A stretch of 64,000 bases of DNA from Massilia sp. Root418 (lineage in GTDB: Bacteria > Pseudomonadota > Gammaproteobacteria > Burkholderiales > Burkholderiaceae_D): NCBI RefSeq assembly GCF_001425265.1, contig NZ_LMEC01000020.1:365839-429838 (forward strand). Reading direction: 5' to 3'. Positions within the stretch are counted from its first letter, which is position 1; each line of letters begins with the position of its first letter. The translations under genes and the position numbers were made by a program. This document shows, in pieces, positions 1 to 8,145 of the stretch. The notes beneath the pieces were generated by a model. It did not search any database, had not been told where the DNA came from, and worked only from the letters and a program-made list of their open reading frames with translations.

Positions 1-1
1 A

Positions 2-23
2 CTGATATCGTTTTCGGTATCAG
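2..23. promoter_or_regulatory. Operator-like inverted repeat, arabinose regulon copy 1
   Basis: Half-sites CTGATATCG and CGGTATCAG face each other across four T bases. Read on the minus strand it has the core GATACCG, five bases, GATATCA, which recurs with identical spacing at 12639-12660 and 25181-25202. It lies beyond the 3' end of the GH127 gene, so it most likely serves a leftward gene just outside the window. The regulator family cannot be told from the site. Confidence 0.6.
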
Positions 24-83
24 CCGCCACCTACCGCTATCGATAACAAATGTGGTCAGGCCACCTTGCCGGGCGGCCTTATG

Positions 84-2432
84 TTAGCGCAGCAGGCGCA
101 GGCCGTACAGGCCGCCCGCCATCGAGCCGGGATGGGCGGCGAATTTCACGGTCAGCTTGCGTGCCTGGCCGGGCTGGCCGGCGGGGATGGCGAAGTCGCG
201 GGTGTAGATATCGTCGGCCGCGTCGGCTGCCAGCGTGACCGTGTGCAGCACCTCGCCGTTGACCACGATGTCGAACTTGCGGCCGGCGTCGGCTTTGGCG
301 AAGGTCAGGCGCAGGGTCTTGGCCTGGCCTTCCTTGTCGGTCAGCTCGTAGCTGAACCAGCCTTTCGCGTGGCGCCAGTGGCGGCCCTTGTTGATGCCGG
401 CGTCCGCACCCTCGCCCTTGAAAAAATGGTCCGACTCGGGCTGCTGCTCGCCCGGCGCCACCTGGTCCACGGTGATGGCGTCCAGCGCCAGGCGCTCGGA
501 CTCGGCGCGCGCGTTGGCGGCACGCATCACGGCCAGGTTGGCCGGCGTGGTCTGCTGCCAGTACATCATGTAGCGCGAGTCGTGCAGGCGGAAGAAAGGG
601 ATGAAGCGGATGCTGTCCGCACCCGGGCCCTGCACCAGGCCCGGCGCGCGGAAGGTGAGCGGCTGGCCGGGCACCGGCTTGAACTTGTCGAGGAAGGCCT
701 TGCTGTCGCTGACGAACAGCGGCGCCGCCTCCAGCGGGCATACCGGGCCCTGCGCGATGTGGCCCATGCGCGAGTCGTCGGCGAAGTTGTTCAGCTTTTC
801 GTTGGCGAAGGGCTGGGTCTTGGCGGCCAGGACGATGGGGCCGTGCAGCACCGCGTAGTAGTTGGACTTGTCCGGCATCTGCTCCAGGCGCGTTTTCATG
901 GGCAGCTGGATCTCGACCTTGTCGCCCTTGTTCCAGGCGCGCGCGATGGACGCGTAGGCGCCCGGCTTGGCGTCTATCCTGACGGCCTTGCCGTTGACGC
1001 GGATCTTCAGCGCGCCGGCTGCCACCCATTCCGGGTAGCGCACTTTCATGGTGAACTTGCCGCCTGATTCCAGCGTGATGCTGGTGCGGTCCTCATCCGG
1101 GAAACGGGTTTCCTGGCGCAGCTGGATGCCCTTGGCTTTCCAGTTCAGCGTGGACGGGATGAACAGGTTGACGAACAGCGCGTCGCCTTCGTGGGCGTAA
1201 ATGAACTCACCGTACTTCGCGTGGCTCTCGATGCCGGAACCCACGCAGCACCACATGCCCTTGTCCACCTGCGAGTACACGCGGTAATGGTTGGGGCGCA
1301 TGGGCGTGAAGTAGACGAAGCCGCCAGTGTCCGGCCGCTGCGAGGACAGGATATGGTTGTACAGCGCGCGCTCGTAGTAATCGCCGTAGCTGCCCTTCTG
1401 GTCGCCCTGGAACAGCAGCTCGGTGAGCTTGAGCATGTTGTAGGTGTTGCAGGTCTCCGGGCCTTCGGTTTCATGGACCATGGGGCTGTAGTCCTTGTCA
1501 TCGTGGAAGTGCTCCTTGACGCTGTTGCCGCCGATGGCCACGGTCCGGTGGTCGTGCACGGTCTGCCAGAAGAACTGCGCGGCCTGCTGCCATTTCGGGT
1601 CGCCGGTCATGTCGCCGATGCGCTTGAAGCCGATCACTTTCGGGATCTGGGTGTTGGCGTGCAGGCCGGTGAGCTGGTCGCGGCCCTCTTCCAGCGGCTT
1701 GAGGATGGCCTGGTGCGAGAATTTGATGGCCAGGTCGAGGTATTTCTTATCGCCCGTCATCTCGGCCACCTGGGCGAAGACTTCGTTCATGCCGCCATGT
1801 TCGCTGCGCAGCATCGTCTGCATCTGCTCGGGGGTGAGGTGGGTGCTCAGCTCGAGCGCCCAGTCGGACAGCGAGATCAGCGCGGTCTTCGCTTCAGCGT
1901 TGCCGGCCAGGCGCCATGCGTCGTACAGGCCGGCGTAGACCTTGTGCAGGTTGTACCACGGGACCCATTTGCCGTTGACGGAGAAATTGTCCGCCTGGAG
2001 CTTGCCTTGGGCGATGGCGTTCCAGACGTCTTTGCCGCCGGGGATGCCGCCGATGTAGCCGTTGGCGTTGCTGTCCTGGCAGCGCTTGAGCTCGGCCACG
2101 AAGTAGTTCAGGCGTTTCAGCACTTCGGCGTCGCCGGTGGCGGCGTACATCAGGGCCAGCGCAGAGAGGTAGTGGCCGCCCAGGTGGCCGTCCAGCCCGG
2201 AGGATTCCCAGTTGCCGTAGCTGGCGTTCTTCTGCGGCAGGCCGGCTTCGCGCAGGAAGGGGGCGAGCAGCTTGTCCGGTTCCAGTTCGAGGATGTATTT
2301 CAGGTCGGTGTTCTGGGCGTCCAGGAAGGGGCTGGGCGACAGGCGCACGTCGGACAGGGGGAACAGGTCGGCGGCGAAGGCTGGGGGGATGAGGGCCAGT
2401 TGGAGGGCCAGCGCTATATGGCGTAGTTTCAT
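84..2432 (-). CDS. Exported GH127 beta-L-arabinofuranosidase
   Basis: This 782-residue protein matches glycoside hydrolase family 127 (old DUF1680), which removes terminal beta-L-arabinofuranose from plant arabino-oligosaccharides. A signal peptide (MKLRHIALALQLALIPPAFA) opens the protein. The zinc-thiolate catalytic centre of the family is visible: GPETCNTYN near residue 325 (Glu and Cys ligands) and GMWCCVGSG near 395 (nucleophile and ligand Cys pair). The length is longer than minimal family members, leaving about 200 C-terminal residues for beta-sandwich domains. It is the last gene of a minus-strand arabinan operon, about 110 bp after the GH43 gene, with a palindromic repeat in the gap. 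The exact linkage cleaved is inferred. Confidence 0.9.
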   Translation of the reverse strand: MKLRHIALALQLALIPPAFAADLFPLSDVRLSPSPFLDAQNTDLKYILELEPDKLLAPFLREAGLPQKNASYGNWESSGLDGHLGGHYLSALALMYAATGDAEVLKRLNYFVAELKRCQDSNANGYIGGIPGGKDVWNAIAQGKLQADNFSVNGKWVPWYNLHKVYAGLYDAWRLAGNAEAKTALISLSDWALELSTHLTPEQMQTMLRSEHGGMNEVFAQVAEMTGDKKYLDLAIKFSHQAILKPLEEGRDQLTGLHANTQIPKVIGFKRIGDMTGDPKWQQAAQFFWQTVHDHRTVAIGGNSVKEHFHDDKDYSPMVHETEGPETCNTYNMLKLTELLFQGDQKGSYGDYYERALYNHILSSQRPDTGGFVYFTPMRPNHYRVYSQVDKGMWCCVGSGIESHAKYGEFIYAHEGDALFVNLFIPSTLNWKAKGIQLRQETRFPDEDRTSITLESGGKFTMKVRYPEWVAAGALKIRVNGKAVRIDAKPGAYASIARAWNKGDKVEIQLPMKTRLEQMPDKSNYYAVLHGPIVLAAKTQPFANEKLNNFADDSRMGHIAQGPVCPLEAAPLFVSDSKAFLDKFKPVPGQPLTFRAPGLVQGPGADSIRFIPFFRLHDSRYMMYWQQTTPANLAVMRAANARAESERLALDAITVDQVAPGEQQPESDHFFKGEGADAGINKGRHWRHAKGWFSYELTDKEGQAKTLRLTFAKADAGRKFDIVVNGEVLHTVTLAADAADDIYTRDFAIPAGQPGQARKLTVKFAAHPGSMAGGLYGLRLLR

Positions 2433-2486
2433 ATCGTGGGGCGGGGGGGGGGGTGGCCCGCGGTGGCTCTGTCGGTGTGCTTGCTC

Positions 2487-2523
2487 GGCGGGTTACGCGC
2501 CTTCGGCGCTAACCCGCCCTACG
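2487..2523. repeat. Palindromic intergenic repeat
   Basis: GGCGGGTTA and TAACCCGCC arms around a short GC-rich loop, followed by the CTACG tail typical of this family. It sits inside the operon between the GH43 and GH127 genes, so it would be transcribed as a stable hairpin. Confidence 0.85.
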
Positions 2524-2542
2524 GTTTGTTTGTCGGCTGCCG

Positions 2543-3556
2543 TTATTGCAGGCGGCTTTGGTAGCGGGTCAGGTCTGCCTGGTCGAGCAGGGGCCAGCCG
2601 TCCTGGTCCCACTTCATGTCGAGGATCTTCAGTTTTTGCTGGTATTTGTCGGCCGTTTCGTAGGCGTGGGTGACGACGTAGTCCTTGCCGTCGAAGGTGT
2701 AGGCGCTGTTGTGGCCTACGCCTTGCCAGTCCTTGTCGCCGGCGATGACGAGCGAACCGCCGCCTGCCGCCATGTCCTTGCCGCTCTTGTCGAGGTAGGG
2801 GCCGGTCACTTCGCGCGCGCGGCCCACCACCACGTGGTAGGTGCTTTTCTCTTTCTGGCAGCACAGGCCCCAGGAGGCGAACAGGTAGTAGTAGCCGTTT
2901 TTCTTGAAGATGTAGGGCGCCTCGATCTCGGCCGGGCCGCCGCTGTCGTCCGCAGTAAAAGCGGGCCGGTCGCGCCGCGCGATGGTGCGCCATTCCTGCG
3001 GTTCGGCGATCCTGGTGCGGTCGGCGTTCAGCTTGACCAGCTTCAGGCCGCCCCAGAAAGAGCCGAACGACATCCAGCCTGCGCCTTTTTCGTCTTCGAT
3101 GACGTTGGGATCGATGGCGTTCCAGTTGTCGCGGCCCGGCACGGACTGCAGCATCATGCCCTGGTCTTCCCATTTGTAGTCGGGCGAGCGCGGGTTGAGC
3201 GTCTTGTTGACGGTGACGCCGATGCCTGACGTGATCTTGCCGAAGCCGGACACCGAGTAGTACAGGTAGTACTTGCCCTTGTAATGCTGCACGTCCGGGG
3301 CCCAGATATGGCCGTCGAAGCTGGGCGCGGCCTGCTTCGCCCATGCAGGCTGGCCGGCGAACACGCGGCCTTCCGGCTTCCAGTCCTTCATATTGGTGGA
3401 ACTGTAGAAGGTGATGCCGGGCCCGGTGCTGAAGACGTACCAGGTATTGCCCTCTTTCGCCATCACCGGGTCGTGCACGCCGACCTGCGCCGCCTGCGCG
3501 GACAAGCCCAGGCACGCCGCCACTAACACTGCTGCATATTTCATCGTCATTCCCAT
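2543..3556 (-). CDS. Exported GH43 arabinan endo-1,5-alpha-L-arabinosidase
   Basis: The product (337 residues from the first ATG) has a signal peptide ending in LSAQA and a five-bladed propeller typical of GH43 endo-arabinanases. The family landmarks are present: VHDPVMAKEG (catalytic base Asp), NAIDPNVIED (pKa-modulating Asp) and EIEAPYIFKKNGYYYLF (acid Glu). It should cut the alpha-1,5 arabinan backbone into oligosaccharides that the GH51, GH127 and TonB system then handle. Three in-frame ATGs lie at 3556, 3550 and 3544; the last has a GGAA about seven bases upstream and gives the neatest signal peptide, so the true start may be 3544. It lies 87 bp after the GH51 gene in the same direction. 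Confidence 0.88.
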   Translation of the reverse strand: MGMTMKYAAVLVAACLGLSAQAAQVGVHDPVMAKEGNTWYVFSTGPGITFYSSTNMKDWKPEGRVFAGQPAWAKQAAPSFDGHIWAPDVQHYKGKYYLYYSVSGFGKITSGIGVTVNKTLNPRSPDYKWEDQGMMLQSVPGRDNWNAIDPNVIEDEKGAGWMSFGSFWGGLKLVKLNADRTRIAEPQEWRTIARRDRPAFTADDSGGPAEIEAPYIFKKNGYYYLFASWGLCCQKEKSTYHVVVGRAREVTGPYLDKSGKDMAAGGGSLVIAGDKDWQGVGHNSAYTFDGKDYVVTHAYETADKYQQKLKILDMKWDQDGWPLLDQADLTRYQSRLQ

Positions 3557-3615
3557 CTTTCACGCAAAGCGCCGCGCGCCGTGGCACTCATCGTGGCCAG
3601 GGCGCGCGGCACATA

Positions 3616-3643
3616 TTACCGTACTGCGCTTACCGTACTGCGC
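3616..3643. repeat. 14-bp tandem duplication beyond the GH51 stop
   Basis: TTACCGTACTGCGC occurs twice head to tail immediately downstream of the GH51 stop codon and resembles the stop-proximal sequence itself. It looks like a small slippage duplication. Confidence 0.7.
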
Positions 3644-5188
3644 TTACTCTACCGCGACGACGACCACCGACTTGGCAGGCAGTTTGACCTGCAGCTTGCC
3701 GTTGCTGGCCTTCGCTTCGAACGGCACCGGCTTCACTGCCTGCGGCTTGGCGAAGGTGTTGTGCGCATCCATTGCGTCGGCGGTCAGCAACTGGCCGCGC
3801 GCCGCGCCAGCCTGGGCGCCGGCCACGTTCACCGACACGTCCGCAGCTTCCTTGGGATTGGTGTTCACCAGCGCCAGGTAGACCTTGCCGTCCTTGCCGC
3901 GTGCAGCGGAAGCGCTCACCTGCGGCACGCTCACGTTGCCCACGCTGTACTTGCCGTTGCCGGACATGGAGAGCGGCAGCGAGGTCGCGTCCTGGAAGGG
4001 AACGTACATGCGGTAGGCATGGTAGGTCGGCGTGAGCAGCATCTTGTCCTTGTCGGTCAGGATCATGGCCTGCAGCACGTTGACCATCTGCGCGATGTTG
4101 GTCATCTTCACGCGGTCCGCGTAGTTGTGGAAGATATTGAAGTTCAGCGCCGCCACCACTGCGTCGCGCAGCGAGTTCTGCTGGTACAGGAAGCCGGTAT
4201 TGGTGCCCTTCTCCACATCGTACCAGGTGCCCCATTCGTCGACATAGAAGCCAACCTTCTTGGACGGGTCGTTCTTGTCCAGGATGGCCACGTTGGCCTT
4301 GATCAGCTCATCCATGCGCAGGGTGTTCTTCATGGTCGAGATCCACTGGTCTTCGCCGAAGCCGGTGGCCGCGCCCTTCACTTCCCACTGGCCGGTCGGG
4401 ATGGTGTAGTAGTGGAAGCTGATGGCATCCATCTTGTGCTTCACGTTGGCCGACAGCACATCCGTCCACTTGGTGTCGTTGTCGTTGCCGCCGCTGGCGA
4501 TGAACTTCGGCAAATGGCCTGGCGGCGCCTTCAGGAATTCGGCGGCAGTCTTGTACAGGTTGGTGTAGTGCTCGGGCGTCATCTGGCCGCCGCAACCCCA
4601 GGCCTCGTTACCGACTGCGAAATAGTCCACCTTAAACGGCTTGTCGCGGCCGTTCTTGCGGCGCAGTTCCGCCAGCGTGGACTTGGACGGAGACGTCATG
4701 TACTCCAGCCATTCAGCCATCTCCTGGTTGCTACCGGTGCCCAGGTTGCCGTTCACGTAAGTCTCTGCGCCCAGCAGTTCGGCCAGGTCGAAGAACTCGT
4801 GCGTGCCGACGGCATTGTTTTCCTCAACGCCGCCCCACATGGTATTGACCTTGACCGGACGCTTGCCGCGCGGGCCGATGCCCTCGCGCCAGTGGTATTC
4901 GTCGGCGAAGCAGCCGCCCGGCCAGCGTACCAGCGGCACGTGCAGTTCCTTCAGCGCGCCCAGCACGTCGTTGCGCCAGCCCTTGGTGTTGGGCTGCTTG
5001 GAGTTCGGGCCCACCCACATGCCTTCGTAGATGCCGGTGCCCAGGTGCTCGGCGAACTGGCCGTACACATTCTTGTTGATGACCGGGCCGGGCTTGGCCG
5101 CGTCGATGGTGATGCTCACTTCGCCCGCGGCAAAGGCAGCGCCGCTCGCCAGGCTCATGGCGAGGATGGTTTTCCTGATGATGCTCAT
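3644..5188 (-). CDS. Exported GH51 alpha-L-arabinofuranosidase
   Basis: This 514-residue glycoside hydrolase family 51 enzyme removes alpha-L-arabinofuranosyl side chains and ends from arabinan and arabinoxylan. It carries a signal peptide (cleavage near ASGAAFA), which points to a periplasmic or secreted enzyme, whereas many GH51 proteins are cytoplasmic. The acid/base Glu is in GNEAWGCGG near residue 194 and the nucleophile Glu in YVDEWGTWYD near 317; RWPGGCFADEYHW near 90 is also diagnostic. The start is supported by an AGGAG ten bases upstream. The gene follows the GH97 gene by 29 bp and is surely cotranscribed with it. Confidence 0.93.
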   Translation of the reverse strand: MSIIRKTILAMSLASGAAFAAGEVSITIDAAKPGPVINKNVYGQFAEHLGTGIYEGMWVGPNSKQPNTKGWRNDVLGALKELHVPLVRWPGGCFADEYHWREGIGPRGKRPVKVNTMWGGVEENNAVGTHEFFDLAELLGAETYVNGNLGTGSNQEMAEWLEYMTSPSKSTLAELRRKNGRDKPFKVDYFAVGNEAWGCGGQMTPEHYTNLYKTAAEFLKAPPGHLPKFIASGGNDNDTKWTDVLSANVKHKMDAISFHYYTIPTGQWEVKGAATGFGEDQWISTMKNTLRMDELIKANVAILDKNDPSKKVGFYVDEWGTWYDVEKGTNTGFLYQQNSLRDAVVAALNFNIFHNYADRVKMTNIAQMVNVLQAMILTDKDKMLLTPTYHAYRMYVPFQDATSLPLSMSGNGKYSVGNVSVPQVSASAARGKDGKVYLALVNTNPKEAADVSVNVAGAQAGAARGQLLTADAMDAHNTFAKPQAVKPVPFEAKASNGKLQVKLPAKSVVVVAVE

Positions 5189-5217
5189 ACCGTCTCCTGT
5201 TATGGTTTTACTTGAAC

Positions 5218-7170
5218 TTATTTGAATACCGCGACAAAGCCGCCGCGCGGCCTGACCGTTATCTTGCTTGCCTTGCCCGCCGGGATGGCGGACTGGGCGA
5301 ATTCGCGCTCGCCCGCGCCGTCCGTCATCAGCACGCCTTCGCGCTTGCCGATGAAGGACAGGTCCAGCTCCAGCGTCTTGTCTCCTGCTTCCGAATTGAT
5401 GCCCGCCACGTACCAGGCGTTGCCCGCCTTGCGCGCAATGACGGCGAACTTGCCGGGGAAGCCGGCCACGAAGCGGGAATCGTCCCAGCTGCGCGGCAGC
5501 TCCTGCAGGAAGGCTTTCACGTAAGGCGGCACGGTGGCCATGCCTTCCGGGACTTCGGCGAAGTGCTGGATACCCGACAGCAGCAGTACCGACTCCGCCA
5601 GCTCGAAACCGTTACGCGTGGCGCGCTTGATGTTGGGGATGTCGCCGAACACCATGGGCGTGAAGTCCATCGGGTCGAACAGGTTGCGCGTGAAGGGCAG
5701 CATGGACATGTGCGGCACCACGGCGTCCTGGTCGCGCTGCTCGAAGGTGGTGAACTCCAGGCCCCGGATGGCTTCCGCCGTCATCAGGTTAGGATAGGTG
5801 CGCGCCCAGCCGCGCGGCAAGGTGGCGCCGTGGAAGTTCACCAGCAGGCCGTAGTCGGCCGCGTCCTTCAGGATGTCGACGTAGTAGGCGATCATGGACT
5901 TGCCGTCGCCGGCGAAGAAGTCCACCTTCACGCCCTTCACGCCCATATTCTGCAGGCGCGCAAACTCCGTGCGGCGCGCCTCGCGCGTGAGCAGCTTGCC
6001 CTTGGGCGTATACTCGGTCCCGTTCCAGGCGCCGGACGAGTTGTACCACACCAGCACGCCCACGTTTTTGGATGCCGCGTAGGCAGCCAGCTCCTGCACC
6101 TTTTCGTAGCCGATCTTGCGGTCCCAGTCGGCATCGATCAGGGTGTAGTCCCAGTGCATATCGGCCGCGTAGTCGATGAACTTCTTCTGCACATCGTAGA
6201 CAGTATGGTCATCCTTGAGCAGCGCCCAGCTCCACGACGAATGGCCGGGTTGGCCCAGCGCCGGCGCGTTGGCTGCGCGCGGCGCGGCGGGTGCCGCCAG
6301 GTCCGTGCCCAGCGTGGAGTTCACCAGGGTGGCCAGCGAACCGACCGCCAGCACGCGCCACGGCGTGGCCAGCGTGCCGTTGGCTTCCGCCAGCAGCGCG
6401 CCGCCGGTAAACACCTCCGGCTCGGCCGGGCCGCCGATGCGGTACACGCCGTTCGGCGAGTCAGCCTGCAGGCGCGACGCGTGGAAGCTGCCGTCCATAT
6501 TGGCTTCTGTCAGCGCCACCCAGGTTTCGCTCTTGCCGTCGCTGGTGCGGAACAGCGCCGGGAACACCCAGCCCGATTTCATCGGCGACGGCGTCCCCAC
6601 GGGGATGCCCATCTGATAGTGCTCTTCGTAGGAGGGATTGGTGTTCTTCCAGCCGGTCTGCGCCACCGACATAGGTTGCAGCCAGGCCTGCGCCGACCTT
6701 GCGAAGGCAAAGCTGGTGCTCTCGCTGACGAACTTCTTCACCGGCAGCGAAGGGTCGGAGACCACGTAGCGGAACGCCACGCCGTCGTTGGATACGCGGA
6801 AGGCCACTTCCATGGTCTGCTTCTGCGCGTTGCGCAGCGTGTAGACCTGCTCATTGGCCGCGTAGCTGATGTTGCGGCGCTTGCCGACGGAGAGCTGGTA
6901 CTTGTCCGAGACCGGCCGCGCAGCGGTCAGCCCCGCCAGCACCAGGTCCTGCGTGAAGTCGGCGCCCTCCAGGGTCAGGCCCAGCGCGGACGGCAGCAGC
7001 ACCGGCTTGCCGTCGCGCGATATGGCGTAGGTCACGCCGCCCTGCGCCACGCGCACGCTGACGGCCAGGTGGCCGTCCGGGCTGGTCAAGGCAGCGCTGG
7101 CCGCCGGCGCAACAGCCGCAGCGGCAGCGGCCACCAGCGCAACAGCGTAAGTTAGATGCGAATTGTTCAT
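5218..7170 (-). CDS. Exported GH97 glycosidase (alpha-galactosidase / beta-L-arabinopyranosidase type)
   Basis: The protein (650 residues from the ATG at 7170) begins with an alanine-rich signal peptide and matches glycoside hydrolase family 97 over its length. The motif VKGVKVDFFAGDG near residue 410 has an Asp where retaining GH97 members carry their nucleophile, rather than the inverting-type arrangement. That favours alpha-galactosidase or beta-L-arabinopyranosidase over alpha-glucosidase; arabinopyranosidase activity would suit this operon, but specificity is inference. A longer reading from 7269 would overlap the upstream SDR gene and put 33 charged residues before the signal peptide, so it was rejected. 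Spacing to the SDR stop is 56 bp. Confidence 0.88.
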   Translation of the reverse strand: MNNSHLTYAVALVAAAAAAVAPAASAALTSPDGHLAVSVRVAQGGVTYAISRDGKPVLLPSALGLTLEGADFTQDLVLAGLTAARPVSDKYQLSVGKRRNISYAANEQVYTLRNAQKQTMEVAFRVSNDGVAFRYVVSDPSLPVKKFVSESTSFAFARSAQAWLQPMSVAQTGWKNTNPSYEEHYQMGIPVGTPSPMKSGWVFPALFRTSDGKSETWVALTEANMDGSFHASRLQADSPNGVYRIGGPAEPEVFTGGALLAEANGTLATPWRVLAVGSLATLVNSTLGTDLAAPAAPRAANAPALGQPGHSSWSWALLKDDHTVYDVQKKFIDYAADMHWDYTLIDADWDRKIGYEKVQELAAYAASKNVGVLVWYNSSGAWNGTEYTPKGKLLTREARRTEFARLQNMGVKGVKVDFFAGDGKSMIAYYVDILKDAADYGLLVNFHGATLPRGWARTYPNLMTAEAIRGLEFTTFEQRDQDAVVPHMSMLPFTRNLFDPMDFTPMVFGDIPNIKRATRNGFELAESVLLLSGIQHFAEVPEGMATVPPYVKAFLQELPRSWDDSRFVAGFPGKFAVIARKAGNAWYVAGINSEAGDKTLELDLSFIGKREGVLMTDGAGEREFAQSAIPAGKASKITVRPRGGFVAVFK

Positions 7171-7226
7171 ATCCACCCGCGCCCGCCTTCCGGCAGGCGC
7201 CCTCATTGTGAGTTGATCAAGCCGGG

Positions 7227-7994
7227 TCAGACCCAGCCGGCGTCGACGATGAATTCCTGGGAGGTGCACATGGCGCTGTCATCGGCCGCCAGGAACAGGA
7301 TCATGGAGGCGATATGGCCGGGCATGAGTTTGCCCGGCAGGCATTGCATGCGCTGGATTTCCGCTTCGGCAGCGTCGTCCACCCACAGGTCGATCTGGCG
7401 CTGGGTCATGACCCAGCCGGGGGTGACGGTGTTGACGCGGATGTTGTGCGGGCCGAGGTCGCGCGCCAGGCTGCGGGTCAGGCCGATCACGGCCGATTTG
7501 GTGGTGGCGTAGACCGGGTAGCCGGCGCCCTTGGCGTGCCAGGAGATGGAGCTGACGTTGATGATGGAGCCGCCACCTTTGCGCTTCATGCCAGCCAGCA
7601 CGGACTGCGCGGTGAAGAACATGGGGCGCTGGTTGATGGCGATGCGCTCGTTCCAGTAGTCCAGGGTGACGTTTTCGGCGTCGTGGCGCTGGTCGTTGGC
7701 GGCGTTGTTGACCAGGACGTCGAAGTCGCCCAGCTTGTCGGCCAGGGCGGCGATGGTCGCCTGCAGCGCGGGGATGTCGGTGATGTCGCAGTGGCGGAAC
7801 TCGGGCGCGGGATGGCCCGACGCGGCGATGCGCTCGACCAGGGCTTCGCTGGCGTCCTTGGCGATGTCGACGAAGCCGACCAGGGCGCCCTGCTCGGCGA
7901 AGGCCGTGACCAGCGCCTCGCCGATGCCGGTGCCGCCGCCGGTGATGAATACGCGCTTGCCGCGCAGGCTGCCGAATGTGGCAAATTCTGTCAT
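7227..7994 (-). CDS. SDR family dehydrogenase, probable L-arabinose 1-dehydrogenase
   Basis: A 255-residue classical short-chain dehydrogenase. The cofactor loop TGGGTGIG is at 18-25, NNAA at 96-99, the catalytic Ser in NVSS near 148 and the YATTK catalytic pair at Tyr162/Lys166. Asp43 after the second beta-strand favours NAD over NADP. Its position directly below the semialdehyde dehydrogenase, AraD1 and dehydratase genes suggests the first step of non-phosphorylated pentose oxidation, L-arabinose to arabonolactone. Sequence alone cannot exclude oxidation of another sugar or of a 2-keto-3-deoxy acid. A strong CAGGAGA ribosome site precedes the ATG. No lactonase gene is seen nearby. Confidence 0.85.
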   Translation of the reverse strand: MTEFATFGSLRGKRVFITGGGTGIGEALVTAFAEQGALVGFVDIAKDASEALVERIAASGHPAPEFRHCDITDIPALQATIAALADKLGDFDVLVNNAANDQRHDAENVTLDYWNERIAINQRPMFFTAQSVLAGMKRKGGGSIINVSSISWHAKGAGYPVYATTKSAVIGLTRSLARDLGPHNIRVNTVTPGWVMTQRQIDLWVDDAAEAEIQRMQCLPGKLMPGHIASMILFLAADDSAMCTSQEFIVDAGWV

Positions 7995-8032
7995 GGTGTC
8001 TCCTGCTGTATTGTTATGTGTTGCTGTGCTGC

Positions 8033-8065
8033 GGCGGGTTACGGCTTCGCCTAACCCGCCCTACG
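8033..8065. repeat. Palindromic intergenic repeat
   Basis: GGCGGGTTA/TAACCCGCC hairpin with CTACG tail. It pairs with an inverted copy at 8096-8128; the 30 bp between them hold two copies of GTGCTTGCGAC. Confidence 0.85.
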
Positions 8066-8095
8066 TGCTTGCGACGTGCTTGCGACGTGCTGCTA

Positions 8096-8128
8096 CGTAG
8101 GGCGGGTTAGCGGAACGCGTAACCCGCC
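8096..8128. repeat. Palindromic intergenic repeat, inverted partner
   Basis: CGTAG followed by GGCGGGTTA and TAACCCGCC arms. It is oriented opposite to the copy at 8033-8065, so the two form a BIME-like pair between two genes of one operon. Confidence 0.85.
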
Positions 8129-8145
8129 GTGATCCGCCGCTGGCG

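Noticed and set aside
84..1067. Long open frames antisense to the GH127 gene and similar long antisense frames elsewhere
   Set aside because: They are composition shadows of GC-rich genes (Arg/Gly/Val/His-rich, no domain patterns) and sit opposite well-supported proteins.
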